NCBI RefSeq assembly: GCF_017798005.1
Contig: NZ_CP072548.1
Coordinates: 1,798,001-1,862,000 of the forward strand
Reading direction: 5' to 3'
DNA: 64,000 nucleotides
From: Aggregatibacter sp. 2125159857
GTDB lineage: Bacteria; Pseudomonadota; Gammaproteobacteria; Enterobacterales; Pasteurellaceae
Shown here piece by piece: positions 1 to 8,621 of the stretch. The notes beneath the pieces are model-generated. The model had not been told where the DNA came from, did not search any database, and saw nothing but the letters and a program-made list of their open reading frames with translations. Positions within the stretch are counted from its first letter, which is position 1. Each line of letters starts with the position of its first letter. The translations under genes and the position numbers were made by a program.

Positions 1-245
1 AGTTCAGGCACAAGCGTGGACGCTTGCGCCATTGATGTATCTTCCGTTAATGTATTTTCGGTCTCTGCTTCATCTGAAAGTGCGGTCGTTTTTTCTGCCG
101 TTTCTTGCGCTACATCTTGCGTTTCGGGTTCATGAGAAAGCGGTTTTTGTGATTCCGGTGCTTTCGGTTCTGTTGATGTTTCCTGTTTATTTTTGCCTAA
201 TCCGAACCAAGACCAAAATCCGCCTTTTTTCTTTTCATCTGACAT
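1..245 (-). CDS. ftsY: FtsY, signal recognition particle receptor (N-terminal part only)
   Basis: The first 81 codons of a gene that runs off the left edge. The protein starts MSDEKKKGGFWSWFGLGKNK, a short basic, aromatic stretch like the membrane-targeting start of FtsY, followed by a long acidic, low-complexity A-domain rich in Glu, Thr and Ser. The GTPase NG domain lies outside the window. FtsY docks SRP-bound ribosomes at the inner membrane. The gene is divergent from rsmD, a common neighbour. The identification rests on the N-terminus and context only. Two non-native-looking blocks lie in frame in the acidic domain: an uptake signal (78-86) and a palindromic repeat (7-30). Confidence 0.8.
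   Translation of the reverse strand, partial: MSDEKKKGGFWSWFGLGKNKQETSTEPKAPESQKPLSHEPETQDVAQETAEKTTALSDEAETENTLTEDTSMAQASTLVPE
7..30. repeat. 24-bp palindromic repeat, copy 1 (inside ftsY)
   Basis: Imperfect palindrome with arms GGCACAAGCG and CGCTTGCGCC around a 4-base loop TGGA. The same element occurs at 8943-8964, 53699-53722 and 53739-53762. Here it is read in frame as part of the FtsY acidic domain. Confidence 0.75.
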
Positions 246-324
246 AAATTGCCCACTCTTGTTTAAACTTGATAAAATGCCGCTCATTCTAGCAAAAAAA
301 CACATCATTTTCCTGCCGATTTAT

Positions 325-921
325 ATGAAAAAAGCAACAACACAACAAAGCACAAAAGGCGAAGTGCGCATTATCGCCGGTTTATGGCGCGGGCGAAAAT
401 TACCTGTGCTACCATCTCAAGGTTTGCGCCCTACCGGTGATCGTGTAAAAGAAACCCTGTTCAACTGGCTAATGCCCTACATTGTTGACAGTGAATGCTT
501 AGACTGTTTTGCCGGTAGCGGTTCTCTTGGCTTTGAAGCGCTTTCGCGCCAAGCGGCAAAAGTTACCTTTTTGGAATTGGAAAAAGCCGTGGCACAGCAG
601 TTAAGCAAGAATATTCAAACCTTGAAATGTGCTGATCGTGCGCAAATCGTGAATCAAAATAGCCTGCACTTTTTAAATCAGCCGCAAAAACAACCGCACT
701 TTGATGTGGTCTTTCTCGATCCCCCCTTTCATTTTAATTTAGCCGAGCAAGCCATTGCCTTGTTAGCGCAAAACAACTGGCTGCGTCCGCAAGCCTTGGT
801 CTATGTAGAAACGGAAAAAGGCAAAAATCCGAACGTACCGGAAAACTGGCATGTATTAAAACAAAAAGACAGCGGGCAAGTGAGTTATCGACTCTATCAA
901 GTTGAAAATACGGTAGTCTGA
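325..921 (+). CDS. rsmD: RsmD, 16S rRNA (guanine966-N2)-methyltransferase
   Basis: Transfers a methyl group from S-adenosylmethionine to N2 of G966 of 16S rRNA during 30S assembly. The 198-residue protein has the SAM-binding motif CFAGSGSLGFEA at residues 61-72 and the N-methyltransferase motif DPPF at 132-135. The frame is open much further upstream, but MKKATTQQ at 325 matches the family's usual length of about 200 residues, so I chose that start; the upstream ATGs lie in the ftsY leader. It is divergent from ftsY and convergent with znuA. Confidence 0.93.
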   Translation: MKKATTQQSTKGEVRIIAGLWRGRKLPVLPSQGLRPTGDRVKETLFNWLMPYIVDSECLDCFAGSGSLGFEALSRQAAKVTFLELEKAVAQQLSKNIQTLKCADRAQIVNQNSLHFLNQPQKQPHFDVVFLDPPFHFNLAEQAIALLAQNNWLRPQALVYVETEKGKNPNVPENWHVLKQKDSGQVSYRLYQVENTVV

Positions 922-951
922 CTAAACGCCGTTATTCAGAACGTACCTAAA

Positions 952-993
952 CAAAAACGCCGCCCTCAATCTGCTTTACCATGTGAGGGCGGC
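952..993 (-). terminator. Terminator of znuA
   Basis: Perfect 10-bp stem (959-968 GCCGCCCTCA with 984-993 TGAGGGCGGC). On the minus strand it is followed by GTTTTTG, a U tract. It lies between the convergent genes rsmD and znuA. Confidence 0.8.
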
Positions 994-1019
994 ATCCGTT
1001 TAGTTAAGAAAAGTGTTCA

Positions 1020-2057
1020 TTATTTTGCTAAGCATTGTGCATAGCTATCTGCGGTAAATTGAAGGAACGCGGCATAAGAATTAACACCCAGTTTAACGGC
1101 ATCGCCCATCGGGTCAAGACGACCGACATTCACTTGTGTCCCTTTGCTTAAACTTTCAATCACTTTTGGCGTGAACTGTGGTTCAGCAAATAAGCAGTTG
1201 ACTTTGTGTTCGGCAATTTCTTCTTTAATTTTTGCCAAGGTTTTTGCACCCGGTGCCACCAACGGATTAATGGTGAAATAACCGGTTTGGTTCAACCCAT
1301 AGGCTTGGTTGAAATAACCGTAAGCATCGTGGAACACATAGAAACCTTTATCTTTTACGCTTTCTAATTGAGTTTTGATTTTCGCGCTTTGCTCATCTAA
1401 AGTGCGGTTAAATTCCGCCACGTTTTTTTCAATTTGTTCTTTTTTCTCCGGATATTGTTTGAGCAGTTTTGCCGCAATGCGTTGTGCAACGGATTTACTG
1501 ATGTCAGGAGAATACCAAACGTGCCAATTTACGCCTAAGTCTTCATGATCGTGATCATGATGATGTTCATGTCCGGCGTGTTCATGTTTGTGATCCTGTT
1601 CTTCGTGTTTATGCTCATGTTTCTCGTGATCGTGGTGATGTCCTTCGTGGGCATGATCATGATCCTCATGGGCTTCGCCTTCGCCATGATGATGGTGATG
1701 GTGTTCACCTTTTAATAAGAACGGTTCAATGGCGGCAATGTCTTTGATGGTTAAGACTTTTTTATAGTCAAGATCATCAATGGATTTATCTAAAAAGGCA
1801 TCCACATCCTCGCCGATCCAAACGACCATTTCGGCTGATTTGAGTTTTTGCACATCAGAGGGTTTTAAGCTGTAATCATGTGGTGACGCACCGGCTGGGA
1901 CTAACACTTCCGTGTCGGTAATGCCGTCGGCAATCGAGGAAGCAATAAAACCTAAGGGTTTAACAGAAGTTACGATGGTTGCAGAAGCCACGGCGGAGAA
2001 AGAAAGAATCGCTGCGGCAATTGCCGTTTTTTTCAAACCTTGTACGAATTGAGTCAT
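1020..2057 (-). CDS. znuA: ZnuA, periplasmic zinc-binding protein of the ZnuABC transporter
   Basis: Cluster A-I solute-binding protein that captures zinc in the periplasm for the ZnuBC importer. Residues 1-26 form a signal peptide ending ASA. Likely zinc ligands are His60 (AGASPHDYSL), His179 (NWHVWYSP) and the His of the FHDAYGYF motif near residue 244. Residues 119-171 form a very long loop dominated by His, Glu and Asp; it is longer and denser than the metal loop of the enterobacterial protein. The gene stands alone here: no znuB or znuC lies in the window. I saw no convincing Zur operator in the leader. Confidence 0.93.
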   Translation of the reverse strand: MTQFVQGLKKTAIAAAILSFSAVASATIVTSVKPLGFIASSIADGITDTEVLVPAGASPHDYSLKPSDVQKLKSAEMVVWIGEDVDAFLDKSIDDLDYKKVLTIKDIAAIEPFLLKGEHHHHHHGEGEAHEDHDHAHEGHHHDHEKHEHKHEEQDHKHEHAGHEHHHDHDHEDLGVNWHVWYSPDISKSVAQRIAAKLLKQYPEKKEQIEKNVAEFNRTLDEQSAKIKTQLESVKDKGFYVFHDAYGYFNQAYGLNQTGYFTINPLVAPGAKTLAKIKEEIAEHKVNCLFAEPQFTPKVIESLSKGTQVNVGRLDPMGDAVKLGVNSYAAFLQFTADSYAQCLAK

Positions 2058-2157
2058 TGTATTTCCTTTTATAATGGGACAGATAAATTGAACAAAACGC
2101 GACTAGGTTACTCTTTTTTTGTTTAGATGACTATCTTTTTTTATGAAAAAAAATAAG

Positions 2158-2928
2158 TCAGCTATTTTTCTGCAATAACTTGTCAATAACACGAGAAACC
2201 GCAAAAAATCCAAAGGTCGCGGTAATCATCGTTGCCGCACCAAACCCATTGGCGCAATTCATGGTGGCTGACGTAGAACAGCTTTCGCCCATTTGAGGGA
2301 ATATCAGTGGCTGAGTCGAAAATACCGCCTCAATGGCGAACTTCCGTTTTGGATTTTGCGTGAAATGATAATCCTTGCGTAAAACTGACCGCACTTTTGC
2401 TAACAGCGGGTCTTGAATGGTGCGACTTAAATCGGCAATTTGAATTTGACTGGGATCTGTTTGCCCGCCGGCGCCCCCCACGGTGATCATCTTGATTTTG
2501 TGACGTTTACAATAAGCAATTAACGCCGCTTTCGTTTTCACATTATCAATGGCATCAATGACATAATCATACTCAGCACGAAGGTATTGGGATAAATTCT
2601 CCGCAGAAATAAAATCATCAATGACATTGACATCACATTCGGAGTTAATCAATTTCACCCGTTGCTGCATGACCTCTGTTTTGAGCTGACCGATATTGCC
2701 TGTCAAGGCATGAATTTGGCGGTTAATATTCGTCACGCAAATATCATCCATATCAATCATCGTGATTTTTCCCACGCCTGAGCGAGCGAGCGCTTCTACC
2801 GCCCAAGAGCCCACACCGCCAATGCCAATAACACAAATATGTGCTTGGCGTAAACGGGCTAAAGCCTCGATGCCATATAAACGACCAATACCGCCGAAAC
2901 GTTGTTCGTAATTATCTACGCGAGCCAT
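2158..2928 (-). CDS. tcdA: TcdA (CsdL), tRNA threonylcarbamoyladenosine dehydratase
   Basis: E1-like enzyme that uses ATP to cyclise t6A37 of tRNAs to ct6A. The Rossmann motif GIGGVGSWAVEALARSGVGK lies near residues 35-54, followed by the acidic and arginine motif MIDMDDICVTNINRQ typical of ThiF/MoeB-like adenylating folds. The start MARVDNYEQRFGG at 2928 is chosen because it matches the family and overlaps the mltA stop by one base (TAATG), which suggests translational coupling. An ATG five codons earlier would extend into mltA. The protein is 256 residues long. The mltA-tcdA order is common in Pasteurellaceae. Confidence 0.9.
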   Translation of the reverse strand: MARVDNYEQRFGGIGRLYGIEALARLRQAHICVIGIGGVGSWAVEALARSGVGKITMIDMDDICVTNINRQIHALTGNIGQLKTEVMQQRVKLINSECDVNVIDDFISAENLSQYLRAEYDYVIDAIDNVKTKAALIAYCKRHKIKMITVGGAGGQTDPSQIQIADLSRTIQDPLLAKVRSVLRKDYHFTQNPKRKFAIEAVFSTQPLIFPQMGESCSTSATMNCANGFGAATMITATFGFFAVSRVIDKLLQKNS

Positions 2929-4046
2929 TAGCGTAACACCCAAACGCGACCATAATGTTTTGACAAGCCGGCAATATGCCCCGCCTGATCACCGATACCA
3001 CGATATAAATCGAAATGGTGTCCGTTTACCGCACCGCCTACATCTAATGCCACCATCAAATGCAGTTTATGTTCACCCGTCCAATTACCCTCATTGTCAA
3101 TTTGCGGCACTTCGACAAGCAATACGCTGCCTAACGGAATCACACCACGGTCAGAGGCCACCGAAGCCATTGGCACTAATGGCACGCCTGCCGCGCCTTT
3201 CACTTTGCCATTCGGATCATTTTTAAAGAAGACATAAGACGGATTGCGTTCAAGCAAACCTTGAACCCGAGATGGATTTGCATTCGCCCAATCACGAATC
3301 GCCTGAATAGACATTTTTTCTTTCGGAATCTCACCGTCTTCCACCAACAAGCGACCCACGGCGGCGTACGGGTAACCATTTTGACCGGCATACGCAAAAT
3401 AATTCAAATTGCCTTCACCAAAATCGACGTAACCACTGCCCTGCACGCCAAGCAAGAAGTTATCGATCATGGAATCACTGTACGCCAGCTCCAATCCTTT
3501 TCCCTTCAATGCGCCGGCATAAATTTCAGCACGAGAAAAACGCTTTTGTGACGGCAGCGCATAAATCGGTTGGTTATATTTGCCTTGCTGTGTACGGCGC
3601 GCATGAATCACCGGGGAATAATAGCCTGTCATTAACACGTTTTGATAGCCATCGAAGCCTTTCATCACTTGCGGATTAATGCCGAAATCAATAAGTTCGC
3701 TCACATTGGCACCGGCTAATACCCACGCGGTAATTTTTTCATAAGTTGGCGCAAAATTGCGGCTGAGTTTGCCGGAGTACGTATTCACATTGGAAAGTTG
3801 GGTTAAAAAATCGCCTTGATTTACCACCGCACTTTGATTTTCCACACGAGATACCGGACTAAAGATTGCTTGTTGATAGGTCCGTCCTTTGTATATCGCA
3901 CCGAATTTTTGCGGATCAATATCCGTACTCGTTGATTGAGCGCTGCGTTTTGAAGTATTTTGATGTTCCGTTGGTGAACACCCGGCTAATATCACCGCCA
4001 CGGAAAGCGCTAGAAGTTTATAAAGAGAAGATTGATTCAATCGCAT
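2928..4046 (-). CDS. mltA: MltA, membrane-bound lytic murein transglycosylase A
   Basis: Outer-membrane lipoprotein that cleaves peptidoglycan glycan strands, leaving 1,6-anhydro-muropeptides. It begins with a lipoprotein signal ending in the lipobox LAGC at about residue 22. The MltA domain follows (FDGYQNVLMTGYYSPVI), and the 3D domain lies at the C-terminus (VALDVGGAVNGHHFDLYRG, with the catalytic-type Asp). I chose the ATG at 4046, which has an AGGA box about 8 bases upstream; an ATG three codons earlier overlaps that box. The stop overlaps the tcdA start by one base. Confidence 0.93.
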   Translation of the reverse strand: MRLNQSSLYKLLALSVAVILAGCSPTEHQNTSKRSAQSTSTDIDPQKFGAIYKGRTYQQAIFSPVSRVENQSAVVNQGDFLTQLSNVNTYSGKLSRNFAPTYEKITAWVLAGANVSELIDFGINPQVMKGFDGYQNVLMTGYYSPVIHARRTQQGKYNQPIYALPSQKRFSRAEIYAGALKGKGLELAYSDSMIDNFLLGVQGSGYVDFGEGNLNYFAYAGQNGYPYAAVGRLLVEDGEIPKEKMSIQAIRDWANANPSRVQGLLERNPSYVFFKNDPNGKVKGAAGVPLVPMASVASDRGVIPLGSVLLVEVPQIDNEGNWTGEHKLHLMVALDVGGAVNGHHFDLYRGIGDQAGHIAGLSKHYGRVWVLR

Positions 4047-4098
4047 ACACAACATCCTAGAATAAACGAAAAATAAAGGCCGAATTCTACCCTAATTT

Positions 4099-4129
4099 CG
4101 CTTGGATGAACACGGGGAACATCCAAGCG
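4099..4129. terminator. Hairpin between the SLC13 carrier gene and mltA
   Basis: Perfect 10-bp inverted repeat, CGCTTGGATG (4099-4108) with CATCCAAGCG (4120-4129) and an 11-base loop. No U tract follows on either strand, so a Rho-independent terminator role is doubtful. It may be a processing or regulatory hairpin. Confidence 0.45.
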
Positions 4130-4191
4130 TATAAAGTGCGGTCGTTTTTTCCGACAAAATAGGCGTACGTATGCGATAAAGTGTCCTTTGA

Positions 4192-5583
4192 CTATTGCAA
4201 CCAGAAGAGGTAACCGAAGGTTGCGATAACAAAGATACACACGATATTTAAAAGAATACCGGCTCTGACCATTTCACTTTGTTTCACTTCACCGGTACCG
4301 AACACAATGGCATTCGGCGGTGTTGCCACCGGCAACATGAAGGCACAAGACGCACCTAAACCGATGATTAAGGCTAAGCCAATTTCCGGCATACCAAGAG
4401 ATTGTGCGATAGAAATGAAAATCGGCACTAACAAGGCTGCACTGGCAGTGTTGGAGGTGAATTCCGTTAAGAAAATAATGAACGCAGCGACCAATAAACC
4501 GATGAGATAGAAGTGACCACCTTCAATCAGGAATACGATGCCGTCAGCCAAGATTTTGCTTGCGCCGGAATTTTTTAAGACCGCACTTAAAGTTAAGCCG
4601 CCACCAAACAGCATTAATACGCCCCAATCGGTGTTGTCTTGAATTTGTTTCCAGTTTGTTACACCGGCAACACAAAGGATAACAGCGGCAGATAAAGCAA
4701 TCACGCTATCGAAGCTGGCAATTTTCCCCTCTAATCCTAATGCGCCTGCAAGAATCGGGTTGATTTGGCTACTGAAAACCCAGCTCAATGCAATAAAGAC
4801 GAAAATCGCTAAGGTAATCCAACGTTGTTTATTCATTGGAATGGCTTCAAATTGTTGGTCAAAACGAATATTGAGTTTTGGTTTGAAGACAATATACAGC
4901 GTTCCGATCATGATTGGCATTAAGATAATCATGATAGGCAAGCCATACCACAACCAATCAGCGAAGGTGAGGTGCAATTGCGTTGCAACGATGTTGTTTG
5001 GTGGGCTTCCCACTAAGGTTCCCATACCACCAATACTGGCACTATAGGCAATCCCTAACAGCACGAACACATAGGTGTTATGTTCTGAATTACGATCTAA
5101 ACGGCTGAGCACGCCCATGGCAAGGGGTAACATCATGGCTGCGGTCGCGGTGTTACTTACCCACATGGATAAAAATGCGGTAACGGAGAATAAATACATC
5201 ACCGCGACAAATAAATTGCCTTTCGCCAAGGCCATAATTTTGTTGGCGATCATTTTATCTAACTGTTGAATATGAAGCGCTGTCGCTAAAGCAAAGCCCC
5301 CAAAGAATAAGAAGATATTCGGATCGGCAAAGGTGGCTAGTGCCGTACTGGTTTTGACTAATCCTAAGAAAATGGCAAGTAGCGGAACAATTAACGCCGT
5401 GATCGTGACGTGTAAGGCTTCTGTTAACCACAAAATGGCAACCAAAGCCAATAATGCCAACCCACCATTGGCATTTTTATCAAAAGGCAGTGTATTGAGT
5501 AAGACAAAAAAGAGAATAACTGCAGAAATCAAGATAATCACGCGCTTGTTGATCCCATTTTTATTTAGTGTTGTGTTGCTCAT
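4192..5583 (-). CDS. SLC13/DASS-family anion (dicarboxylate-type) transporter
   Basis: Inner-membrane protein of 463 residues with about 12 hydrophobic segments. It shows the repeated family hallmarks: an SNTATAAMMLP-type motif near residue 144 (MWVSNTATAAMMLPLA) and its second-half counterpart TEFTSNTASAALLVPI near 370. A conserved GSPPNNIVA follows the first and ATPPNAIVFGTG follows the second. These Ser-Asn-Thr motifs bind sodium and the carboxylate substrate in the family. The substrate (succinate, malate, citrate or other) cannot be read from the sequence. It is monocistronic, upstream of mltA on the same strand. Confidence 0.85.
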   Translation of the reverse strand: MSNTTLNKNGINKRVIILISAVILFFVLLNTLPFDKNANGGLALLALVAILWLTEALHVTITALIVPLLAIFLGLVKTSTALATFADPNIFLFFGGFALATALHIQQLDKMIANKIMALAKGNLFVAVMYLFSVTAFLSMWVSNTATAAMMLPLAMGVLSRLDRNSEHNTYVFVLLGIAYSASIGGMGTLVGSPPNNIVATQLHLTFADWLWYGLPIMIILMPIMIGTLYIVFKPKLNIRFDQQFEAIPMNKQRWITLAIFVFIALSWVFSSQINPILAGALGLEGKIASFDSVIALSAAVILCVAGVTNWKQIQDNTDWGVLMLFGGGLTLSAVLKNSGASKILADGIVFLIEGGHFYLIGLLVAAFIIFLTEFTSNTASAALLVPIFISIAQSLGMPEIGLALIIGLGASCAFMLPVATPPNAIVFGTGEVKQSEMVRAGILLNIVCIFVIATFGYLFWLQ

Positions 5584-5706
5584 GGTTTCATCCTTTTAAA
5601 TAAAATAGAAGATCGACATATTGCCTAACAATGTAAACAATATGTTAGAAAACTATCATTGTATAAATAAAAAGCAACGCCTTTTTTGTGGATTTGTGAA
5701 GTAGCG

Positions 5707-5750
5707 CAAAAAAAAGTGCGGTTGAAATAATAAAAATTTCAACCGCACTG
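5707..5750 (-). terminator. Terminator of menA-rraA, built from an uptake-signal pair
   Basis: Perfect 14-bp stem (5715-5728 with 5736-5749) whose arms contain AAGTGCGGT and its complement. On the minus strand it is followed by a run of eight T. Confidence 0.85.
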
Positions 5751-5771
5751 AGGAGAATTTAATGCTTCTGT

Positions 5772-6272
5772 CTATTCTTGTTCCGGATCGTCTAAATCTA
5801 ACGGCTCTTGCGACAGAATAATGCCGGTGAGATCAGCATAAACAAAATCTTCCGGGAAGAAGGTTACCCCACCAAAGTTGACCGGAACATCGGTTTCGCC
5901 ATGATTGCTTTCATCCGCGCCCACCGGAATTGGCGCTAAGGCATGAATGCCGATGTCGATATTTTCCAACTGCTGGATTTGACGAACTGCACCATAAACA
6001 ATGATGCCTTCCCAGTGATTGTCTGCGGCTAATTGTGCGAGTTCCGCATCAATTAATGCACGACGTACTGCACCGCCGCCATCAACGACTAATACGCGTC
6101 CTTCACCGTTTTCTTCTAAAATTTCAGCTATTAACCCGTTATTTTCAAAGCATTTTACGGTGGTGACTTTGCCATAAAAAGAACTTAACCCGCCGAAACT
6201 TGAGAAAACAGGTTCGACAACATCGACTTGATCGAGATAAATATCACAAAGTTCAGAAGTATCAATGTACAT
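5772..6272 (-). CDS. rraA: RraA, regulator of ribonuclease E activity A
   Basis: Small RraA-like ring-forming protein (166 residues) that binds the C-terminal scaffold of RNase E and slows mRNA decay. The family core is visible: [16 protein letters not shown] near residue 34, [20 protein letters not shown] near 58-77 and a conserved [11 protein letters not shown] near 88. It lies directly downstream of menA on the same strand with a gap of about 48 bases, the usual order in gammaproteobacteria, and the operon closes with a strong terminator. It was long misannotated as MenG; the pairing with menA is the source of that error. Confidence 0.93.
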   Translation of the reverse strand: MYIDTSELCDIYLDQVDVVEPVFSSFGGLSSFYGKVTTVKCFENNGLIAEILEENGEGRVLVVDGGGAVRRALIDAELAQLAADNHWEGIIVYGAVRQIQQLENIDIGIHALAPIPVGADESNHGETDVPVNFGGVTFFPEDFVYADLTGIILSQEPLDLDDPEQE

Positions 6273-6320
6273 AAAAGACCCTATTTTTAAGATAAATACT
6301 GCGAGCTAGTATAGTCCGTT

Positions 6321-7226
6321 TCAGCCTAGAAGCAAGCCAAAACTAAATAGCCCATTGATCAGTAACGCAATCAACGACATTTGCGCTAACATCGGGCGCA
6401 AGGCTACCGGCTCTTTATGAGAGAAAACAAAATAAGCATGTTTGAACAAGAGCGGATAAGTGAGCAAAAAGACGAAACTCAACGGATTACGCAAATTCAT
6501 GAGGGCAAACAAGAGATAAAACAACGCAGCAATGGAAAGCAGCAAGCAATGATAAACCCGCCCATTATGCGGACCTAAGCGCACGGCAAGGGTGTTTTTG
6601 CCAGCTTTGCGATCTTGTTCAATATCACGCAAGTTATTGATATTTAATACAGCTGTCGCAAGTAATCCGCTGGCAATGGCAGGCAGTAAAATGACAGCAG
6701 AGAAATCATGTACTTGAAGATAATAGGTGCCGCCGATGCCCAATAACCCAAAGAAAATTAACACGGAAATATCGCCTAAGCCCAAATAGCCGTAAGGCTT
6801 GCTGCCCACGGTGTAGGTGATAGCTGCCACAATAGCCAATATGCCGAGCATGGAAAACGCAATTAAATCACTGATATTTTGGTAAGCCATGCTGATTAAG
6901 AGTGCGCCACAAAGAAAACTCAAGGCGATCATTACATAAAGCCCTTTTTTCAGTTGTGCCGCAGAAATCGCGCCTTGTTGAATGCCGCGTAACGGCCCAA
7001 TACGTTCTGCCGTATCGGAGCCTTTTTGATGATCGCCGTAATCATTGGCGAAGTTGGAGAGAATTTGCAGAAACAACGTGGTGAGTAAACATAACACCGT
7101 GATTCCCCAATGGAAACTGCCCGCCCAATAGGCAAGCGCAGAACCGGTTAAAATCGTTGCTAAGGCTAACGGCAAAGTTTTCGGCCGTGCCGTCTCAATC
7201 CACATTTTTATTGTATTTTTTGTCAT
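6321..7226 (-). CDS. menA: MenA, 1,4-dihydroxy-2-naphthoate polyprenyltransferase
   Basis: UbiA-superfamily membrane enzyme that attaches the polyprenyl tail to 1,4-dihydroxy-2-naphthoate, giving demethylmenaquinone. The first Asp-rich motif is NDYGDHQKGSD near residues 65-75 and the second is NLRDIEQDRKAGK near 199-211. Both bind magnesium and the prenyl diphosphate. About eight to nine hydrophobic segments are present, and the length of 301 residues is normal. It is first in a menA-rraA operon. Other men genes are not in the window. Confidence 0.93.
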   Translation of the reverse strand: MTKNTIKMWIETARPKTLPLALATILTGSALAYWAGSFHWGITVLCLLTTLFLQILSNFANDYGDHQKGSDTAERIGPLRGIQQGAISAAQLKKGLYVMIALSFLCGALLISMAYQNISDLIAFSMLGILAIVAAITYTVGSKPYGYLGLGDISVLIFFGLLGIGGTYYLQVHDFSAVILLPAIASGLLATAVLNINNLRDIEQDRKAGKNTLAVRLGPHNGRVYHCLLLSIAALFYLLFALMNLRNPLSFVFLLTYPLLFKHAYFVFSHKEPVALRPMLAQMSLIALLINGLFSFGLLLG

Positions 7227-7336
7227 AATGGCTACTCGAATAACGAAAAATAAGGCGATTTTTTACCGCACTTTTAGCTAAAATAGGCGCCATTCTACAA
7301 GGTTATTCTGCAGATTTTAACTGTTTTAAGGAAAAT

Positions 7337-8074
7337 ATGTCCGATTCTCTCACATTGCAGCCCGTGGCTGTGATTCACACGCCTTACAAAGAAAAATTTT
7401 CGGTACCGCGTCAACCCAATTTGGTGCAGGATGGCACTGGCATTGTCGAATTGTTGCCCCCTTATAACCAAGCGGAAGCTGTACGCGGTTTAGCGCAATT
7501 CAGCCACCTTTGGCTGATTTTTCAATTTGATCACATTCCGCAAGGTAAGTGGCATCCTACCGTGCGCCCACCCCGTTTAGGTGGCAATCAGCGGGTTGGC
7601 GTGTTTGCCTCGCGCTCGACACATCGCCCGAATCCCATTGGGTTATCCAAAGTGGAATTGCGCCACATAGAATGTAAAAACGGCAAGGTTTTATTACATC
7701 TCGGCGCCGTAGATTTAGTGGACGGCACACCGATTCTCGACATCAAACCTTATCTTACCTACGCGGACAGTGAACCGAACGCGATTTCCGGTTTCGCCCA
7801 AAGCGAACCGAAACCGTTGCTACGCATAGAATTTACTGCGGAAGCGGAAAGTGCGGTCAAAAAACACAGCAAAAATCGACCGCACTTACAACGTTTTATT
7901 ACCGAGGTGATCCAACAAGATCCCCGCCCGGCGTATCAACAAGGCAAAGCCACCGATCGCCTTTACGGCATTTCGTTGTATGACTTGAATGTGAAATGGC
8001 GGATTAAAGCGGATACGGTGGATGTGGCGGAAATCGTGCAAATTGAAACCTTAGTAAATCATCAGGAAGATTAA
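7337..8074 (+). CDS. trmO: TrmO (YaeB/TsaA), tRNA m6t6A37 methyltransferase
   Basis: SAM-dependent enzyme that N6-methylates threonylcarbamoyladenosine at position 37 of threonine tRNAs. The N-terminal TrmO beta-barrel carries the family motif [17 protein letters not shown] near residues 94-110 and [19 protein letters not shown] near 122-140. The C-terminal extension (residues ~160-245) contains [10 protein letters not shown]. Oddly, the coding sequence holds two uptake signals in opposite orientation at 7849-7887, forming a perfect 10-bp inverted repeat inside the gene. Confidence 0.92.
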   Translation: MSDSLTLQPVAVIHTPYKEKFSVPRQPNLVQDGTGIVELLPPYNQAEAVRGLAQFSHLWLIFQFDHIPQGKWHPTVRPPRLGGNQRVGVFASRSTHRPNPIGLSKVELRHIECKNGKVLLHLGAVDLVDGTPILDIKPYLTYADSEPNAISGFAQSEPKPLLRIEFTAEAESAVKKHSKNRPHLQRFITEVIQQDPRPAYQQGKATDRLYGISLYDLNVKWRIKADTVDVAEIVQIETLVNHQED

Positions 8075-8144
8075 CCAGCGGACTTTTTGAAGTGTATTTC
8101 TGATGAGAAAATATTTTAAATTCTCACCGCACTTTTCCGCTTTC

Positions 8145-8531
8145 CTATTCACTCAACCCCGCCAAAATCGAACATTCCGGGCAGTCGTTGCCTTGGCAGT
8201 TGTCGTGCCAACGTTGGAGTTCAGCCACCATGTTTTGTAATGCCTGAATTTGCGCGTTGAGGGTTTCGATATGTTGTGCCGTAAGTTGTTTCACTTCACG
8301 GCTGTTGCGATGTGGGTTGTCTTGTAATTGGAGTAATTGGGCGATTTGTTGCAGGGAAAAACCCACGTCTCGTGAGTGGCGGATAAAGCGTAAACGGGCA
8401 AGATCGCTCTCTTCATAATAGCGATAACCTGAAAGGGTGCGTGTGCCCGCTTTGAGTAAGCCTCGTTTTTCATAATCACGGATTTGTTTAGCTGATAAGC
8501 CGGTAAGTTTGGCTGCTTGACTGATGTTCAT
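8145..8531 (-). CDS. cueR: CueR, copper-responsive MerR-family activator
   Basis: Dimeric transcription factor of 128 residues. The N-terminal winged helix starts MNISQAAKLTGLSAKQIRDYE; a long dimerisation helix covers ~80-110. The metal loop near 112-121 reads CQGNDCPECSIL, which keeps the Cys-x7-Cys spacing of Cu(I)-sensing CueR. It is divergent from copZ-copA, and the promoter between them has the 19-bp spacer that MerR-type regulators unwind (see 8541-8571). It therefore very likely activates copZ/copA when Cu(I), Ag(I) or Au(I) rises. Confidence 0.9.
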   Translation of the reverse strand: MNISQAAKLTGLSAKQIRDYEKRGLLKAGTRTLSGYRYYEESDLARLRFIRHSRDVGFSLQQIAQLLQLQDNPHRNSREVKQLTAQHIETLNAQIQALQNMVAELQRWHDNCQGNDCPECSILAGLSE

Positions 8532-8540
8532 AAAAAGTGT

Positions 8541-8571
8541 TTGACCTTAACCTAATGTTAAGGTTTATAGT
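8541..8571 (+). promoter_or_regulatory. CueR-controlled promoter and operator of copZ(-copA)
   Basis: The -35 element TTGACC (8541-8546) and -10 element TATAGT (8566-8571) are separated by 19 bp, the overlong spacing of MerR-type promoters. A perfect dyad, ACCTTAAC (8544-8551) and GTTAAGGT (8557-8564) around CTAAT, fills the spacer. Confidence 0.9.
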
Positions 8572-8621
8572 AATCTTACTGACCAAGGTCGGCAAGGTTT
8601 AACTTAACAAAGGAGCAAATA

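Noticed and set aside
32..247. Plus-strand open frame of 71 codons overlapping the ftsY start
   Set aside because: It is the antisense of the ftsY N-terminus; the minus-strand frame has the recognisable protein.
2058..2110. Promoter-like TTGTTC/TATAAA pair just before znuA
   Set aside because: The -10-like box lies too close to the start codon to leave room for the ribosome site; no Zur dyad was found.
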